Under the pieces are notes generated by a model. The model made no database searches. It was not told where the DNA came from and saw nothing but the letters and a program-made list of their open reading frames with translations. A stretch of 64,000 nt of DNA from Stenogyne calaminthoides. Lineage: Eukaryota > Streptophyta > Magnoliopsida > Lamiales > Lamiaceae. The stretch is from NCBI GenBank assembly GCA_037126765.1, contig JBBCBC010000012.1:13206001-13270000 (forward strand), in the 5' to 3' direction. Positions 33,900 to 45,954 of this stretch are shown piece by piece. The translations under genes and the position numbers were made by a program. The stretch's first letter is position 1. The number at the start of each line of letters is the position of its first letter.

Positions 33900-35155
33900 T
33901 TATTTTTTTTTTTTTAAATTCTGATAAAAAGATTGGTTTCACGTTCAAAATTCTCTCTTCCCTAATTTTTTCAGATTCCCTTCTAGTTTTCGCAGATCCA
34001 AAAATCTAGTTTTTTTTAAAGAAGGGTATTAGGTAGTACAACATTTATATAGGTGATTCTACTAATGTTGGGGGTGTGGATAACTGGACCCTTAATGCAT
34101 CTCAGATTCAATGTGTTTTTTGTGACCTATCTTTTTGTATTGATTTTTCATTTCCTCTTGGATTTTATTCCTAGCCCAGATTTACTTTATTTTTCTACTG
34201 CACATTCTTTAGGAATTATTCTCAATGCAAAAGTGTACTTCAAATTCCTAAAATAAACAACATATTTTACAAGTGAAGTAATTTGCATCCAAAATATATA
34301 TATATAGAAAAATAAAGTGTGTACAATGTAAATGCATTAGAAATGCATAATAACAGTTGAAATTGCCCATAATTTTCTACCGATCATTCCTTCAAGTGGT
34401 GCGTCCACTAAACTTTTTTTTTTTGGAAGTGTTGAAGACCAGATTAAATATAAGTACGTAGAATAAGTGTGACGATGTACATATTCACATGTTAATTAAC
34501 CGATTATTTAATTCGTCTGGATCCACTACCAAGCGAGCTAGTTTTTTTTTTTGCCCAATTCACCTCTTAAGTACAGCGAGGCGGACTGGCCCAACAGGCT
34601 AAGTCTGCTTTGACATCTCTAGTCACAAAGATATCTCATTATCACTATCTGATCTATATGTATATGTTTTTGTATTTGATGTTTAATTTCCTTCCAAATT
34701 CAATTTTTTGAGAGAATCAACCTTTGCAGGTCTGGGTTTTCGTCTTTCTAAATTTGTTCACCTTTTAAAATTTCTGGTTTTGATAGCTTTTGGGCGTGAT
34801 TTCTATATGTATCGTCAACGTATATCTCTTAGATTTTGGTTTGATTTTGCGCTCACGTCTTGGAACATGTTGATTTTAACCAATATATAAAGTTTCTTCT
34901 TCGATTGTGATAAGAGTTGAAATAATGGTGATATAATGTTAATTAAAAGGTGGTACAATAATAGATGAATCTTTTTTAAGTGAGAGATAAGGGTAGACTT
35001 GTGAAATCAAATATTATTTTGGCTAAAAAAAATAAAATTTAAAACCTTATATAAAAAGAAAAAACTTTTTTAAGTAGTTGGTTAAAAATGGGGATTTCCT
35101 CTTTTATTTGAGGTACCCTTTGACACATTTAAACGAACATATATATCTTTTCACG
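33900..35155. other. Unassigned sequence
   Basis: Apart from 34020-34104 (the short repeat shared with 5240-5312) and a GGACTGGCCCAACAGGCTAA block near 34580 that resembles common plant repeat debris, I see nothing I can name. Open frames here are short and lack motifs. Confidence 0.5.
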
Positions 35156-35876
35156 CAGGTGCGGAGGTATATACATGCCCAGGGGGCCCATGCCCCCCTC
35201 CAACTCTTTTTTTTTACTATATATATTTTATATATATATATAATTATATATTATTAATCTAGTAATAATTGGTTGAATGGTGTTGTTATCTCGGTGGCTC
35301 GGCCCAGGTAGTTCAATTGATTCATCATTCATACTTATTAATTGATTAAAAGCCCAACTTTGCAAGCCCACTTAATTTCTTAAATCAAAATCTAAAAAGG
35401 TTTTGCAAAGTTAAATGAAAAATTGAAGTCACACTCACCATTTCGTCGTCTCTTCTTCCTTACAATCGCCCGCTTGCCTGCCAGTGGAGTCGCGACTCGC
35501 CACGACACATCAACGTAATTTTTTATTTATTTTTTACACAAAAATTTAATTTCTTTATTTATTTTAAAATTTGTTATTATTAATTTTAGATTGTTATAAA
35601 ATCCAGGGTTTGAAACTTTGAGAGAGATTTGTGCATAATTTAATTAAATCATAGTTCTCACTTTTCTACTATCAAAAGTATTAGTTCGACACTCGAATTT
35701 TCTTTTTAAAATTTCTTTTGTATATTAAATAATGATAAAATTCATATATTCTTGATATTTATATATATTAGATGACTGAGGTTTGTTGCTCTGTTTTTTG
35801 TAGATTAAAAAACTACAAAGAATTGATTCGTTTTTTCAAAAAAAGAATGCCCAGAGTTCGACATCTCAATCAAATC
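35156..35876 (+). mobile_element. 5' end of an hAT element and first transposase exon
   Basis: The element seems to start at CAGGTGCGGAGG (35156), an hAT-like terminal sequence, next to a possible 8-bp target TTTTCACG. It continues with CCCAGGGGGCCCATGCCCCC. An exon beginning after TTTTTTGTAG (about 35804) reads KLQRIDSFFKKKN and is cut by the Sire-like element at 35877, resuming at 60836. The other terminus lies outside the window, so the ends cannot be paired. Confidence 0.6.
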
Positions 35877-37787
35877 TGCTGGGAGATGAATTTAATAAAG
35901 AAGTTTTGATTAGATCCCAAAACCCCTGAGTATGACATGTTCAGGATAATCTTGATAGACTGAGTCAGGTTTCAGTATAGATTGTTCAGGAAGTTATCTG
36001 CACCATTTATAGTCAGCAGATATAGATCAGGTTAGATTTTGAAGATACTGAAGAATCAAGACTCAGAAATATCTTGAGTAATTACAGAGAATCAGAGAAT
36101 CAAGACTCGAATATCTCAAGACTCGATGAAGTTCTCAAGACATCAAGACTCGAAGAAGTTATCAAGACATCAAGACTCGTAATATCTTTTGAAGACTCAA
36201 GAAGTTCTTTGAAGACATCAAGAATCGGTAGTTCTTGAAGACTCGAGAAGATACTGAATACTCAGTATAACTTGAATGTTCAGAGGCACTGAATAATATC
36301 TATCTGAATACTACAAAAATGAGAAAAACGCACATGTTCAGAAAAGTAGATATTGCCCAAAACATTCTAGTGCAGACAAAAGGAACTAAGTCTAAGTGTT
36401 GTTTAAGGTTGTCTCATTCAGAGAGATTGACCAAAAGAGCCATTTTTTTTGTCTACATTCATCAAGACAAGAACCAATCGAGAGGAAGACAACACTGTCT
36501 TTCTTCGACAATCGAAAGCAGCAAGACCTGAATTATGTCAAGAATCTACTAAGTTCCAGACTTCAAAAATTGATGATTGGCTACATGGTTGCATATTTCC
36601 TAAAACATGCAAGGGAGTGTTCAAACCCTAAATATAGTCGTTCATCAAACACCAGAAGAGAAAACCCTTGATACTATCTCCTCCAACGGATAGTTTTTCA
36701 AGAGTAACCTTGGTGAAGGTTGCCTATAAATACCAGTGACCTTCTACATTGAGAGGTCACGAGAAATTTCAAGCAACTCAAGAGCTCATTCGTATTATTG
36801 CAAATTGAAGCACTCGAAAAACCTAGAATTTCCCAAGTGTTTCACATTGGAGAGAGCTCATTCACTAAGCCTAGATTGATAAGAAATATCCAAAGCTTAG
36901 TAGAGATATCCTTGCCTTTGCATCTGTTCTTATTGTAAAGGATATCTCACCCTAGTTGGAAACCAACCCAAAACCCAAACTCTTTGTTAAGGTAGTTTGT
37001 GTGTGATTTGTTGGTGAGTTAGAGTTGTAAAGAGTTAGTAAGCTACAGTGAGTTAGCCAGAAAATTCTAGAGAAGAAGTTAGTAAGCTACTTGTGGTAGT
37101 CTGAACACTTGTGTGTGTTTGAGTTAGTAAGCTGCAGTGAGTCAGCCAGAAAACTCAAGGTAGAAAAGTGAGTAAGCTACATTGAGTTAGCCTGAAAGCT
37201 TTAGGAAGTGGTTAAGGAATTTCTCTGAAGATCAGAGAGAGTGGACGTAGGAGCTTGAGTCTCTGAACCACTATAATTGCTGTGTTGTTTGCTTTCTGTA
37301 TTGCATTATTATATGTTGCATGTTTTTCACTGAAAGCATATTTCACTGATATTCAGTTGGAACCAATCCACTGAACTTGCATAAAATTGATCACAACCTT
37401 AATCACTGTTTTATTGAAGGGAAGATTTTCAGCAAAGCTAAAACGAGTATAAACTTGACATTCCGCACACTTGAGTAGCTAGAATAGATAGTTACCAAAC
37501 TGAACTAACTCTACTGAGTGTTCAGTAAGATAATTATCTGATCCAAGCTCCTCAGGATCTCTGATAAATTCAGGATCATTTGGGATAATCTGAAGCTTCT
37601 GAAAGCAGCTCAGGATCATTGTCTCAGTAGACTTTGACTCAAGGCAATCCGTGCTTCTCAGGGCAAAATTATCAGGATAACCTGACCCATCTGACCTCAG
37701 TGAAAGAAAAGTTTTAAAAATCACTGAACACGTGTATTCCCCCCCACACCCATACACGTGTGAGACTCGTTAGCACCGGGATCAACA
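35877..37787 (+). repeat. 5' LTR of the Sire-like element
   Basis: It is 1911 bp, TGCTGGGAG...ATCAACA, with TATAAATA at 36725-36732. The 36060-36260 part is a run of AAGACTCGA/AGACATCAAGA-like words. A repeated GTGAGTTAGCC/GTAAGCTAC motif lies at 37030-37210. Confidence 0.93.
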
Positions 37788-37789
37788 AG

Positions 37790-37802
37790 TGGTATCAGAG
37801 CA
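37790..37802 (+). other. Primer-binding site of the Sire-like element
   Basis: TGGTATCAGAGCA lies two bases after the LTR end, an initiator Met tRNA type site. Confidence 0.9.
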
Positions 37803-37911
37803 GAGGTTCATTTTGACCACTTGCTTTGGTAGCCATAGTCTTAATTGCTAAAAGACTTTGGTGGTCTACTGAATAGATCTATTTGCTGATAACTTACAAG
37901 GCTCAGTCATC

Positions 37912-39431
37912 ATGCCTTCTAAGAAACTTCCTATGTTCTCTGTTGAGAGCTACGATCTATGGAGATTGAGAATGCAGGCTCATCTGTATTCAAAACATGA
38001 AAGAATGTGGAGAGTGGTTTCTGAAGGACCATTCAAATTTACTGTTGTGAATCCCAGAATCACTGATACTGAGTGGAATGATCCCAGAGATGAATTTCCA
38101 AAGCCTGATGATCAACTTACTCCTGATGAGAGAAAGTTAGTCAATCTGGACTACATTGCTAAAGATACTTTGTATAGCACTATTGATGATGGTGTTATGT
38201 GGATGATCTCTCATTGTGAAACTGCAAAGGAAATATGGGACACACTTGTTGTTATGTGTCAAGGCACAAATCATATTAAGGAAAACAAACTTTCTGTTGC
38301 TATTGGAAAGTTTGATAACTTTTTGAAATGGAAGATGGTGAATCCATTGACAAACTTGAAGTCAGATTCACTAGCATTATGAATGATCTGAATGCTCTTG
38401 GGAAAAGATATCCACAGAGAGAAGTGGCACTGAAAATTCTTAGAGGATTATCTAAGAAATGGGATATACATGTTGTGGTGATTGAAAACACAAAAAATAT
38501 TGATTCCATGACATATCAACAAGTTTTCTCTGAACTGAAAGCTTATGAGTTTATGATTGACAAGAAAACTAAGAAATCTTACAGCAAAGATGATTCTTCA
38601 TCTAGCAAGAATGTGGCTTTCAAAGCCAAAGAGAAATCCTGTAAGTCTAGAGAGTCTGAGAACTCACTTGCCAAAAATCAGGATGAGCAGGAGGATAAGC
38701 TAGTACTGATGGCAAGGAGGTTTGAAAGACTCAATAGCAGATATGGGAAATATAAGAAATATTACAGGAATCACAGGTACAAGAGAGACTCAGAAGCTGA
38801 GGACAGATATACTGAGAAAAGGAAGGACCACAAAGCTGAAAGATCCTCATCCAAAAAGAAGGACTCCAAGACCAAGGAGGAAAGTGATCAGGATGATGAT
38901 GCCAACAGATGTTATAACTGTCAAAAGAAAGGTCACTTCCAATATGACTGTCCTGAGCTGAGTGCTAAAGAAAGAAAGGAAAGAAAAGCCAAGAGAAACA
39001 AGAAGATCTCCAGCAAAAAGGCTATGATTGCTGAGGAAGGTGAACAATCTGAAGAAGGATCCAGTTCCTCAGATGAGATATTCTCAGATAGTGACAGTGA
39101 TGATGTCTGCCTTGTTGCTATGGAGGAGGTAAATTCTTCTATCTATGTTGTTGCTCCTACACAAGCACATGAGTTCTCAACTTCAACTGTAAACAGTAAT
39201 TTTGACCTGATGGATTCTTTTGAGAATCTTATGAAGGACTATTCTGTGTTACAAGAACTGCTCACTGAAACTCAAGAGCAGAACAAGGAACTGACTGATG
39301 AGAATCTGAAGTGGAAAGACTCTAAAAATTCGGAGATCACTTCTCAATTGATGGGAACTACTGATGAAGTAGATGTTCTGAAAGTACAACTCTCAGAAAA
39401 AGAGAAAATGATAGAAAACCAAATCCACTGA
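37912..39431 (+). pseudogene. Sire-like gag, N-terminal and zinc-knuckle part
   Basis: The ATG at 37912 starts a gag frame (MPSKKLPMFSVESYDLWRLR) with the usual UBN2/DUF4219-type body (ERMWRVVSEGP, MISHCETAKEIWDTL). A small indel near 38330 shifts the frame; coding continues as MEDGESIDKLEVRF, then a basic linker and the CCHC knuckle CYNCQKKGHFQYDC (about 38910-38952). An acidic Ser/Glu stretch and a coiled-coil-prone region follow to the stop at 39431. Downstream residues continue in the same style, so the stop is probably secondary. Gag forms the particle and packages RNA. Confidence 0.88.
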
Positions 39432-40382
39432 GGAGATTCAGATTATCAGAACTGAGTTCAATGACCTCTTTGAGAAGCATGAGACTCTAGAAATGTGAGG
39501 ATAGTGCGCAGAGAAAGTTAGCTCTATTGAATTCTGCATCTAAAGTGATAGATGAAATTCAGAGTTATCAAAGACCTGCAACTATAAAGGCTGGATTGGG
39601 ATATAATCCAGGGGGAACCTCACAAGGTCTTCTGAATGCTGCTACTAGTAGCACCAAGACTGTCTTTGTTAAACCAGTGGCATCAAATCTTCTCACTGAA
39701 GAACAACCCAAGATTTTAGACAAGGGTAAAGGACCTATGGTTTCAGAAAAACTGAAGGTTCAGGGAAGAAACCCCAAACCTCAGGAAAAGGCTAGAAAAC
39801 CTGAACACTCAGGGAAATTTTCAGGCCAGTACTTCAAAGCCTCAGGCTAAGAATACCAACCTGAATATCTGCACTGAACCATCAGAGGAATTTTCAGAAC
39901 AGAAACACTCAGCAGAGATATTCTCAACTGAAAAGACCAAGTCCTCAGATTACTGAAAGACCCCAATTTCAGTACAGGCAACCTAAACCCCACTTGCCTA
40001 AGGGTAAAGGTTCCCTGAACCCAAGTCAGCAGAGACAGAGACCAGCTACACCAAAGCCAAAGCAATTGAACAAAAGGCATGAACCCAAGAAGAACTCTAT
40101 GGCTCATGTTCATGCTAAGACTGACACTCATACACAGGGTACTGTCAAGGCACCTAGAGTGGTGAATGTGTATGTAGATGTTTATGGGAGACAAATCAGC
40201 CACTCTAAAGTAATTAGAGTTGTAAGGCAGATTTGGGTTCCAAAAGGTACAGCTAACCTGGTAGGACCCTACACCAAATGGGTACCTAAGAACTGATCTG
40301 TTTTTCAGGTGAAGGAAAAGGGCACTAAACTGAATGAAGACAACATAGCCCTGATGAGTGGAAATGAATTGGCTCCTACTGT
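39432..40382 (+). pseudogene. Sire-like gag, C-terminal part up to the copia 2 insertion
   Basis: Coding continues in pieces: KAGLGYNPGGTSQ with a Lys/Pro/Gln-rich tail (39527-39850), then RQIWVPKGTANLVG and PYTKWVPKN (39994-40296). After a stop the frame reads to NELAPTV at 40382, where copia 2 is inserted. The Pro/Gln/Lys-rich linker before the protease is usual for Sireviruses. ACTGT at 40378-40382 is the left target duplication. Confidence 0.8.
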
Positions 40383-42220
40383 TGTTGGGATTATACTGGA
40401 AAGTATGCTTTTTACTTTGTATAATCAAAACTGAATTTCGGACTTATTTACTGAAATAAATTGTTTATCACTGATGCTTTAAATATTATCGAATGTTACA
40501 TATAATTACTGCATAACTGTTCAATAATTCGTACGTGTTACATTGTAGTTAATTTAGTGATACCAGATCACAGAAGATTAAATTAACAGTCCCTTGTAAC
40601 TAAAAGTACGCCATTCACGACATAGATGGAAATGAACAACCCATCGTGAAAGGTTGAAGTGTAAGGCTCAGATTGGCTTGTCTTGACCAAGAGATTACAC
40701 TAGTGCATGACTGATGCACTGAATAGGACCTACAGGAGGACAAATTCTTCAGAACTAAACAAGGAAGAATTAGACCTCAGTGGTTCGTTATTTCTTAATC
40801 TTCGTTCCTTAAATAGGATCACGTGTGGTTGGTAACTATTGTTTTGACTTATCATGGGTAGAGAATCAACGAGATTCAATACTTTTTATCTTGGGCAATA
40901 TTATTGGTCACATGTGATTGCTAAGATTTAATACGGAGAATCGTGTGCAAGTACGCTTGTTTGATTTCCCCCCTTGGGAGGTTCATAAGCTTTATCATAC
41001 CAAATCTTGCAAGTGGAATTAGTTTCCAGTATGGATAATAATGTTGAACCGTTCCTTGACCAAGGACAAAATATATTAATTAATGGAAAGCTATTTCAGT
41101 GGCTTGAATTAATTAATGGGCTAGATAATCTTAAGCACGGGAAATAATAACCGGGAGTCATATTGACTGTAATATGGGTTAAGATGGATAGTGCAATATT
41201 AATTATGTAGTGGGATTAATTAATATTTATGGGCTTGAATAATATTGTGGCTCAATATTGATAATTCAAGATCCATTGGAAGATCCATTCTTAATTCTCC
41301 TAAAGGCCCACTGAGTAGCCCAACATATAGTCCAATAACTGAAAAATGTGTTTAAAATAAAATAAATATTGTTGCTTATTTTTCCTCATTTATTTCGAAA
41401 TTTATGGGTAAAAGGGGAGAAAGATTTTCTTTGAATTTTGTTATGGAATGAAGATATGTATTCTTGGAATACAAGATTATCTCATTAAATTCAAGAAATC
41501 TCCCACTTGGTTATCCATAAGAAAATTTCAAAAATATTGATAAATTAAGGGAAAGAAAGATTTTCTTGATTTCCTTGAAAATATATTATGGAAGATATGT
41601 ATTTCTTGAAATACAAGAATATCTCATAAATTCAAGAAGATCCAAATCTTGGAATCTTGCCCTATAATTTTCGAAATTTATCCATAACAAAGAGTTGGTG
41701 GGATTTTGTGGAATATTATAATTATGGGAAAAATAATATAGGAGATATATTCAAGATTTCTTGGAAATCAAGAAAAGATTTTCCCACATTATTTTTGCCC
41801 AATATTTTCGACCACTTGTGCTCTATAAATAGGGGATGACTCTTTCATTCCCAAGTACAATTCCATGTGCTGGAAAAATTAGTAAATCCACAAAGGTGGT
41901 GCAACATAATTTATTTTCCTTTTGTTAATTGTTCACAAGTGTCCTACCACCGGATAGTCGAACAAGGATTAAGGGAATACTTGGGAAGTTCTTTTGGTTA
42001 GTCTAATCAGCCAGACCGTTGTCATCCCAAGAGGTAGGTTCACGTAAACTCGTAGAATTCCGCATGCGTAGGATTTACTTGAATTAATTATATGCATGAT
42101 TTGTTGTTGGATTATTATTTGAATTAATATAGGAATAATTCATGCTAGTAATAATTATAAGAATTAAATTTGTATTTAAATATTCATCCCGAATAGATCT
42201 GTGCAACTTATTCCCCAACA
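40383..42220 (+). repeat. 5' LTR of copia 2
   Basis: It is 1838 bp, TGTTGGGATTATAC...CCCCAACA, with TATAAATA at 41824-41831. Confidence 0.93.
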
Positions 42221-42222
42221 AC

Positions 42223-42235
42223 TGGTATCAGAGCC
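42223..42235 (+). other. Primer-binding site of copia 2
   Basis: TGGTATCAGAGCC lies two bases after the LTR end. Confidence 0.92.
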
Positions 42236-43790
42236 ACGGTTTCGGGCTCTGAATTTTTTAAATTGTAATTTAATTCGCTGACATTAAATTTGAAATTGGA
42301 TAGTAGAATTGCTAGATCTGTTTTGCAGGTATTCAATTGTCATGGAATTTAATGTGTTTATTTATGCATGCATATAAATTGTGGTTTTTAATTCGATTCG
42401 TTTTGCCTCGTGAGAAAATCCACGAGTAGATTAGGATTTGTTTGATTTGATCATTGTAATAGACTAGTCTAGATCTAGGTTTATTTATTTTTTGTAAATA
42501 AATTTTAACCGGATCGAAAACGAAGATGGAGACGAAGAATTAAAGGATAAAATCCGTAATCCCATGGCGTAGCGGCGTGCATCGCGCTTAAACGTGCTAA
42601 GGAGGCACGCCTGCGACGCGACGCTGCAGCACGCACGGGCGCGGGGCGAGGCCGAGGGCTGGGCGCCGCGAGATCGAACATGCGCACCGCGGCGCGGAAA
42701 TGATCGGGCGGGCGGAGGCGAAGGCAAGGCGGGCGAGACGACGGAGACGCGCTGAAGTTCTACTTTCGGTGGCGTTGGAAGGTATCATGAAAGGCTTGAA
42801 GCGATGCTTGAGACGCTGCCGTCTTTCGAGAAATCACGGACCATGCCGAGGCGTGATGAGGCATAGGTGGGCGGCTCTTAGAGCAATGCCGAGGCCGCTG
42901 AGGGTCGACTTGGCCAGTGGCCGGCGAATCTGCAGCATGCATCCCGGCTGCGAGCTACTTGGCGTGGCGTTTTGAGACGGAGTTTTTTTTTCGAGATGAT
43001 CGAGTGGGAGAAATTCAAGACGGCGTTTCTTCAAGATCAAGCCAAGAAAAATCAAACCATGACAATTGAATAATTTGTGCCCAATATGTTTATTTTTCTG
43101 CTTTGCTTGATTTATTATTGTGTTATCTTATGCTTTATTTAATTTGTTTAAATGTGTTTGCATGAGAGTTGCCCAATGAAAAATCTCAACGTCAAAAATT
43201 ACTAAGTATGTTTAAATGATTAATTGACAATTTTATTCCGGATAATAAAATTGAATTAATTTTGACCTCCATGATTTATTTATTTGTGAATTCTTTTGGA
43301 GAAACTCCCCCCACGGGACGGTCAAAAGTTAGCTTTCACATGAATGAATTCCAAATGGATGATTGTGGATTATTACTAGTGGCGATTTATGACCCTCCCC
43401 ACGAGGCTCGATCAAAAGCGAAATAATAATCTCAGATTTAATCATGGTTATTACTTAGGTATAAAATTGATATGCATATACTTCCCCAAGTCCCCGCTAA
43501 TTTTATATTGGTCAAGTGGGAGCCAACTATTAATCTGGATATTAAAGGTTTGTAACTGTTCTTGTTTGTAACCTGCTTGAATGTGTTTAAATAATGACCC
43601 ACCCCACATGGCTTATTTAAACTGTTTTGAGATGTTAGCTGATGCATGTTCATATTTTTTTGAGATTTTAAATATGATGCATGTGATCGAACCTTGTGAT
43701 ATACTTGTGCTTATGCATATAGTTATTTATTTCAGTTCACCATGTTGTAACCTTTTTATCCATTGTTAATATACTTAAAGTCAATACAAT
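42236..43790 (+). other. Leader of copia 2 with GC-rich island
   Basis: There is no conserved coding. The 42570-42980 island is GC- and CpG-rich and matches 18150-18560 of copia A. After the island the leader is AT-rich with two similar blocks (CCCCACGGGACGGTCAAAAG near 43310 and CCCCACGAGGCTCGATCAAA near 43397). Sizeable frames on both strands in the island are not shared as protein with copia A. Confidence 0.75.
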
Positions 43791-44500
43791 GGAAACTATA
43801 TTGATTGGAAACGAAAAATTATGATTGTCCTAACTGCACAAAAGCACAAGTGGATTCTTGACACACCAAAACCAGATGAGCCAACTGACGAGTCAAAAAT
43901 TACGGGGCTCGTCAGATCACCTTGCAAGAAATGTCGTCACTGATAATGGTGGAGGGCAAACCCATAAGGGATTACGTCCTCAAAATAGATGGCCCATCTG
44001 AACAAACTTGAGGTTCTGAGTGCATATTATAATCTGGAGACTTAGATGAATTTGGTATTTCACTCTCTGCCCAAACGTTTCTGAGCATTTTGGACTCACT
44101 AGCTGATTTGTTGCAAGCTTTGGTCTCGGCAGAGATATTGATGGGGCACCAAACTCAAGCTTTAACGGCATGTGGTAAGTCTTCATTTTCTAGGCCAAGG
44201 GAAGGCAAGAAAAAGAAGAGGACCAAAAGCCATAAGCAATAAAACTCAACTGTTTCCAAGGGCAATGGTAAGATGAGGAATGCTTATGGTGTCAAGGAAA
44301 ATCCAAAGAGGAAGTGCTTAAGCTGCGGTGAAAGAGGACAATGGAGGTTTGCCTGTTCCAACCCCAAAAGGGACGGAAAGAAAGGTAATTCTCACGCACT
44401 AGTTGTTGAAACTAGTTTAGCGGCGTATACTTCTCATTCGTGGGTGGTTGATACGAGATCCACTAATCATGTTTGCTTCACGGGTTCAAACTGATCCGGC
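43791..44500 (+). pseudogene. Copia 2 gag and protease start, degraded
   Basis: Gag is broken into many frames. Near the end, 44273-44494 is open: a zinc-knuckle relic CLSCGERGQWRFAC in which the His is replaced by Gln, then the protease motif reads VDTRSTNHVCF with the Gly of the active-site triad changed to Arg. Compare copia A, where both are intact. The gene cannot make working gag or protease. Confidence 0.85.
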
Positions 44501-44543
44501 AACTTAGTGGGAGTGAGATCCTCATCACACTGGGCGATGTTAC

Positions 44544-44644
44544 GAAAGTAGCAATTATTGCAATGCTACGTAAGTGGCAGATATTGCAATGCTACGATAG
44601 TAACAGTTATTGCAATACTTAAGTAGCAGATATTGCAATGCTAC
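44544..44644 (+). repeat. Four-copy expansion of a 24-26-bp unit inside the protease gene
   Basis: Four units of 26, 26, 24 and 25 bp share AGTAGCAGATATTGCAATGC (variable). Copia A has only a single related piece at this place (ACGAGAGTGGCAGC, near 16420). The added length is not a multiple of three, so the frame is lost. Confidence 0.85.
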
Positions 44645-44659
44645 ATGAGTAGTGGTTAA

Positions 44660-45121
44660 AGAAGTGGGAGAAGTGCACCTGTCTTTTAAAGATGAAGTTT
44701 TTTTTGAGATTATCTTTATGTTCCCAGTTTTGGAAAGAATTCACTTTCAGTTTCTAAAATTTGATTAAAGGACACTAAGTTTCATCTAATAAGAATGACT
44801 TCATTTCTTGAAATGATGAGTGTATCTATTATGGGACATTGGTCGAATAATCTCTATAGTATAAACTGTGCACACCACTCACAAAATGCATCTTATAACA
44901 CATCAACTATTTCCGAGAAAAGAAAACGTTCATCAGACGTGAACGAGACACTTCTTTGGCATTTAAGATTAGGTCATATAAATCCAAAGAGGATCCAAAG
45001 GTTGGTGAAAGACGGTTCACTAGAGTTTCTCTAAGTTGAACCAATTCCAACCTACGAATCATGTTTGGAGGGTAAAATGACCAAGAGGGCATTTGAAGCC
45101 AAGGGGAATAGAGCCAAATAA
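44660..45121 (+). pseudogene. Copia 2 protease end and gag-pre-integrase, degraded
   Basis: Pieces corresponding to HLSFEDR-like and YSINCAHHSQNASYNTS sequences are present. They are followed by ETLLWHLRLGHINPKRIQRL (44795-45034), a stop, then SCLEGK with the CxxC zinc motif. Homology to copia A is continuous, but the frame changes several times. Confidence 0.8.
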
Positions 45122-45937
45122 GTGTTAGAGATCGTTCACACATATGTATGTGGTCCAATGTCAACCAAAGCAAGAGGAGGTAATGAGTATTTTGTCACTT
45201 TTATTGATGATTACTCAAGGTACGGTTATATTTTCCTTATGAAGCATAAATCTGAGACCTTTGAGAAATTCAAAGAATTTAAGGCTCAAGCAGAGAATCA
45301 TAGGGAAAAACGTATCAAGTCTCTACGATCCGATCGTGGAGGCGAATACCTCAGCGATGAGTTTTTGAACTACTTATCTGATGAAGGGATTGCATCCCAG
45401 CTCACCGTACCCGGAACCCCTCAACAAAACGGGGTTGCAGAGCGAAGAAACAGAACTCTTTTGGAAATGGTTAGATCTATGATGATTTATGCGGATCTTC
45501 CCAAGTCGTTCTGGGGTCATGCCTTGGAAACAGCAGCTTACATTCTGAACTTGGTGTCATCCAAATCGGTTCCCAAAACTCCCAAAGAATTGTGGACCGG
45601 GCGCAAGCCTAGGATGAGACACATGAGAATTTGGGGGTGTCCGGCCTACGTGTTGGACAAGGAAGCCGAAAAATTGGATCCTCGATCAATATTAAGGTTG
45701 TTTGTAGGATACCCCGAGGGAACAAAATGGTGTATGTTCTATGGTCCCGAAGATCAAAAGGTGGTAATAAGCACCCACTTTAGATTTTTGGAAGAAGACT
45801 ATATGAACGAAAGAAGACCCAGAAGTGAGATTACCTTAAATGAGCTAGGGGGCAAACCTCAATGCCAACTGTACAAGATGATATACCAAATGACACACTT
45901 ACACAACCGGAACCTCGTCGTAGTGGGAGGGTTGTGA
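45122..45937 (+). pseudogene. Copia 2 integrase core
   Basis: A 271-residue open frame holds the integrase. The first catalytic Asp is replaced by Tyr (HTYVCGP for HTDVCGP), while LRSDRGGEY and QQNGVAERRN keep the second Asp and the Glu. It continues with ELWTGRKPRMRHMRIWGCPA. In copia A the same Asp is Asn, so the two losses are independent changes. The frame ends in a shift before RT. Confidence 0.9.
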
Positions 45938-45954
45938 AATAGCCCGAGAGATTC

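Noticed and set aside
34053..34890. Possible small membrane proteins (frames at 34053-34256 and 34708-34890)
   Set aside because: They are short, T-rich frames with no conserved motif in an unassigned repeat-like region.
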